Shown: positions 5,718-5,806 of the stretch, in pieces
How positions within the stretch are numbered: the stretch's first letter is position 1
Layout: each line of letters starts with the position of its first letter
Origin: Pseudomonadota bacterium
Lineage (GTDB): Bacteria; Pseudomonadota; Gammaproteobacteria; Burkholderiales; SG8-39
Reading direction: 5' to 3'
Assembly: GCA_021847125.1 (NCBI GenBank)
Contig: JAJZUK010000096.1
Coordinates: 1-5,806 of the forward strand
DNA: 5,806 bases
Notes under the pieces: model-generated
Seen by the model: the letters and a program-made list of their open reading frames with translations, nothing else
What the model was told of the DNA's origin: nothing
The model's database searches: none
Made by a program: the position numbers and the translations under genes

Positions 5718-5806
5718 ATGAACGCCACACAGCAGTTGCACAATCTGGGCCAGAGCCTCTGGCTCGACAACATTACGCGCGGGCTGCTGACCAGCGGCAC
5801 GCTCGG
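5718..5806 (+). CDS. tal: Transaldolase, N-terminal fragment (cut by window edge)
   Basis: Only 29 codons are visible, reading MNATQQLHNLGQSLWLDN and then ITRGLLTSGTL. The LGQSLWLDNITR and LLTSGTL segments are characteristic of the N-terminus of bacterial transaldolase (EC 2.2.1.2), which moves a dihydroxyacetone unit between sugar phosphates in the non-oxidative pentose phosphate pathway. The Schiff-base lysine and the rest of the barrel lie beyond the edge. I therefore cannot tell whether this is a stand-alone transaldolase or a transaldolase/glucose-6-phosphate isomerase fusion, which begins similarly. GGGAGA at 5708-5713 is a suitable ribosome site and supports this ATG. A candidate promoter and a hairpin lie in the 160 bases upstream, suggesting independent transcription. 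Confidence 0.9.
   Translation, partial: MNATQQLHNLGQSLWLDNITRGLLTSGTL

Noticed and set aside
5090..5800. A 236-codon minus-strand frame at the right end
   Set aside because: It runs opposite the four-cysteine protein and transaldolase, both of which have ribosome sites and family-like sequence. Its own translation shows no family features.

Overview
The window is GC-rich and densely coded, with Shine-Dalgarno sites ahead of most starts. Its protein families point to a betaproteobacterium, most likely Burkholderiales and perhaps Oxalobacteraceae. This placement rests on remembered family resemblance (a DUF3734-type patatin beside acetoacetate decarboxylase and 3-hydroxybutyrate dehydrogenase, a CigR/RcnB-like protein, a LapA-domain protein, and a transaldolase starting MNATQQLHNLGQ), not on a database search.

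Layout. (1) Positions 2-2612, plus strand: a tight three-gene run of a patatin-like hydrolase (5' end outside the window), acetoacetate decarboxylase and D-3-hydroxybutyrate dehydrogenase. (2) Positions 2729-3262, minus strand: a secreted or periplasmic CigR/RcnB-like protein convergent with the run. (3) Positions 3263-3849: a 587-base intergenic stretch holding a probable promoter/operator for the minus-strand gene, a hairpin and an 8-bp tandem repeat, but no convincing gene. (4) Positions 3850-4844, plus strand: a LapA-domain membrane protein, then a DUF2127-type multi-pass membrane protein, followed by what looks like the in-frame remains of a small gene (4863-5021). (5) Positions 5132-5557: a small exported protein with four cysteines in two duplicated modules. 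(6) Position 5718 to the right edge: the first 29 codons of transaldolase.

How the genes work together. The first three fit one metabolic module. 3-Hydroxybutyrate dehydrogenase interconverts D-3-hydroxybutyrate and acetoacetate, and acetoacetate decarboxylase converts acetoacetate to acetone and CO2. The patatin hydrolase could release acyl groups or hydroxybutyrate, for example during polyhydroxybutyrate or lipid turnover, but its substrate cannot be read from sequence. The remaining genes are envelope proteins of unknown or loosely known role, followed by a pentose-phosphate gene that is probably a separate transcription unit.

I found no mobile element, CRISPR array, tRNA or rRNA, and no clear sign of a new multi-gene system. 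The items most worth a second look are the decayed reading frame after the DUF2127 gene, the TAGTT/AACTA cluster over the putative CigR-like promoter, the duplicated four-cysteine exported protein, and the shared TTGACTAT element ahead of two consecutive genes.
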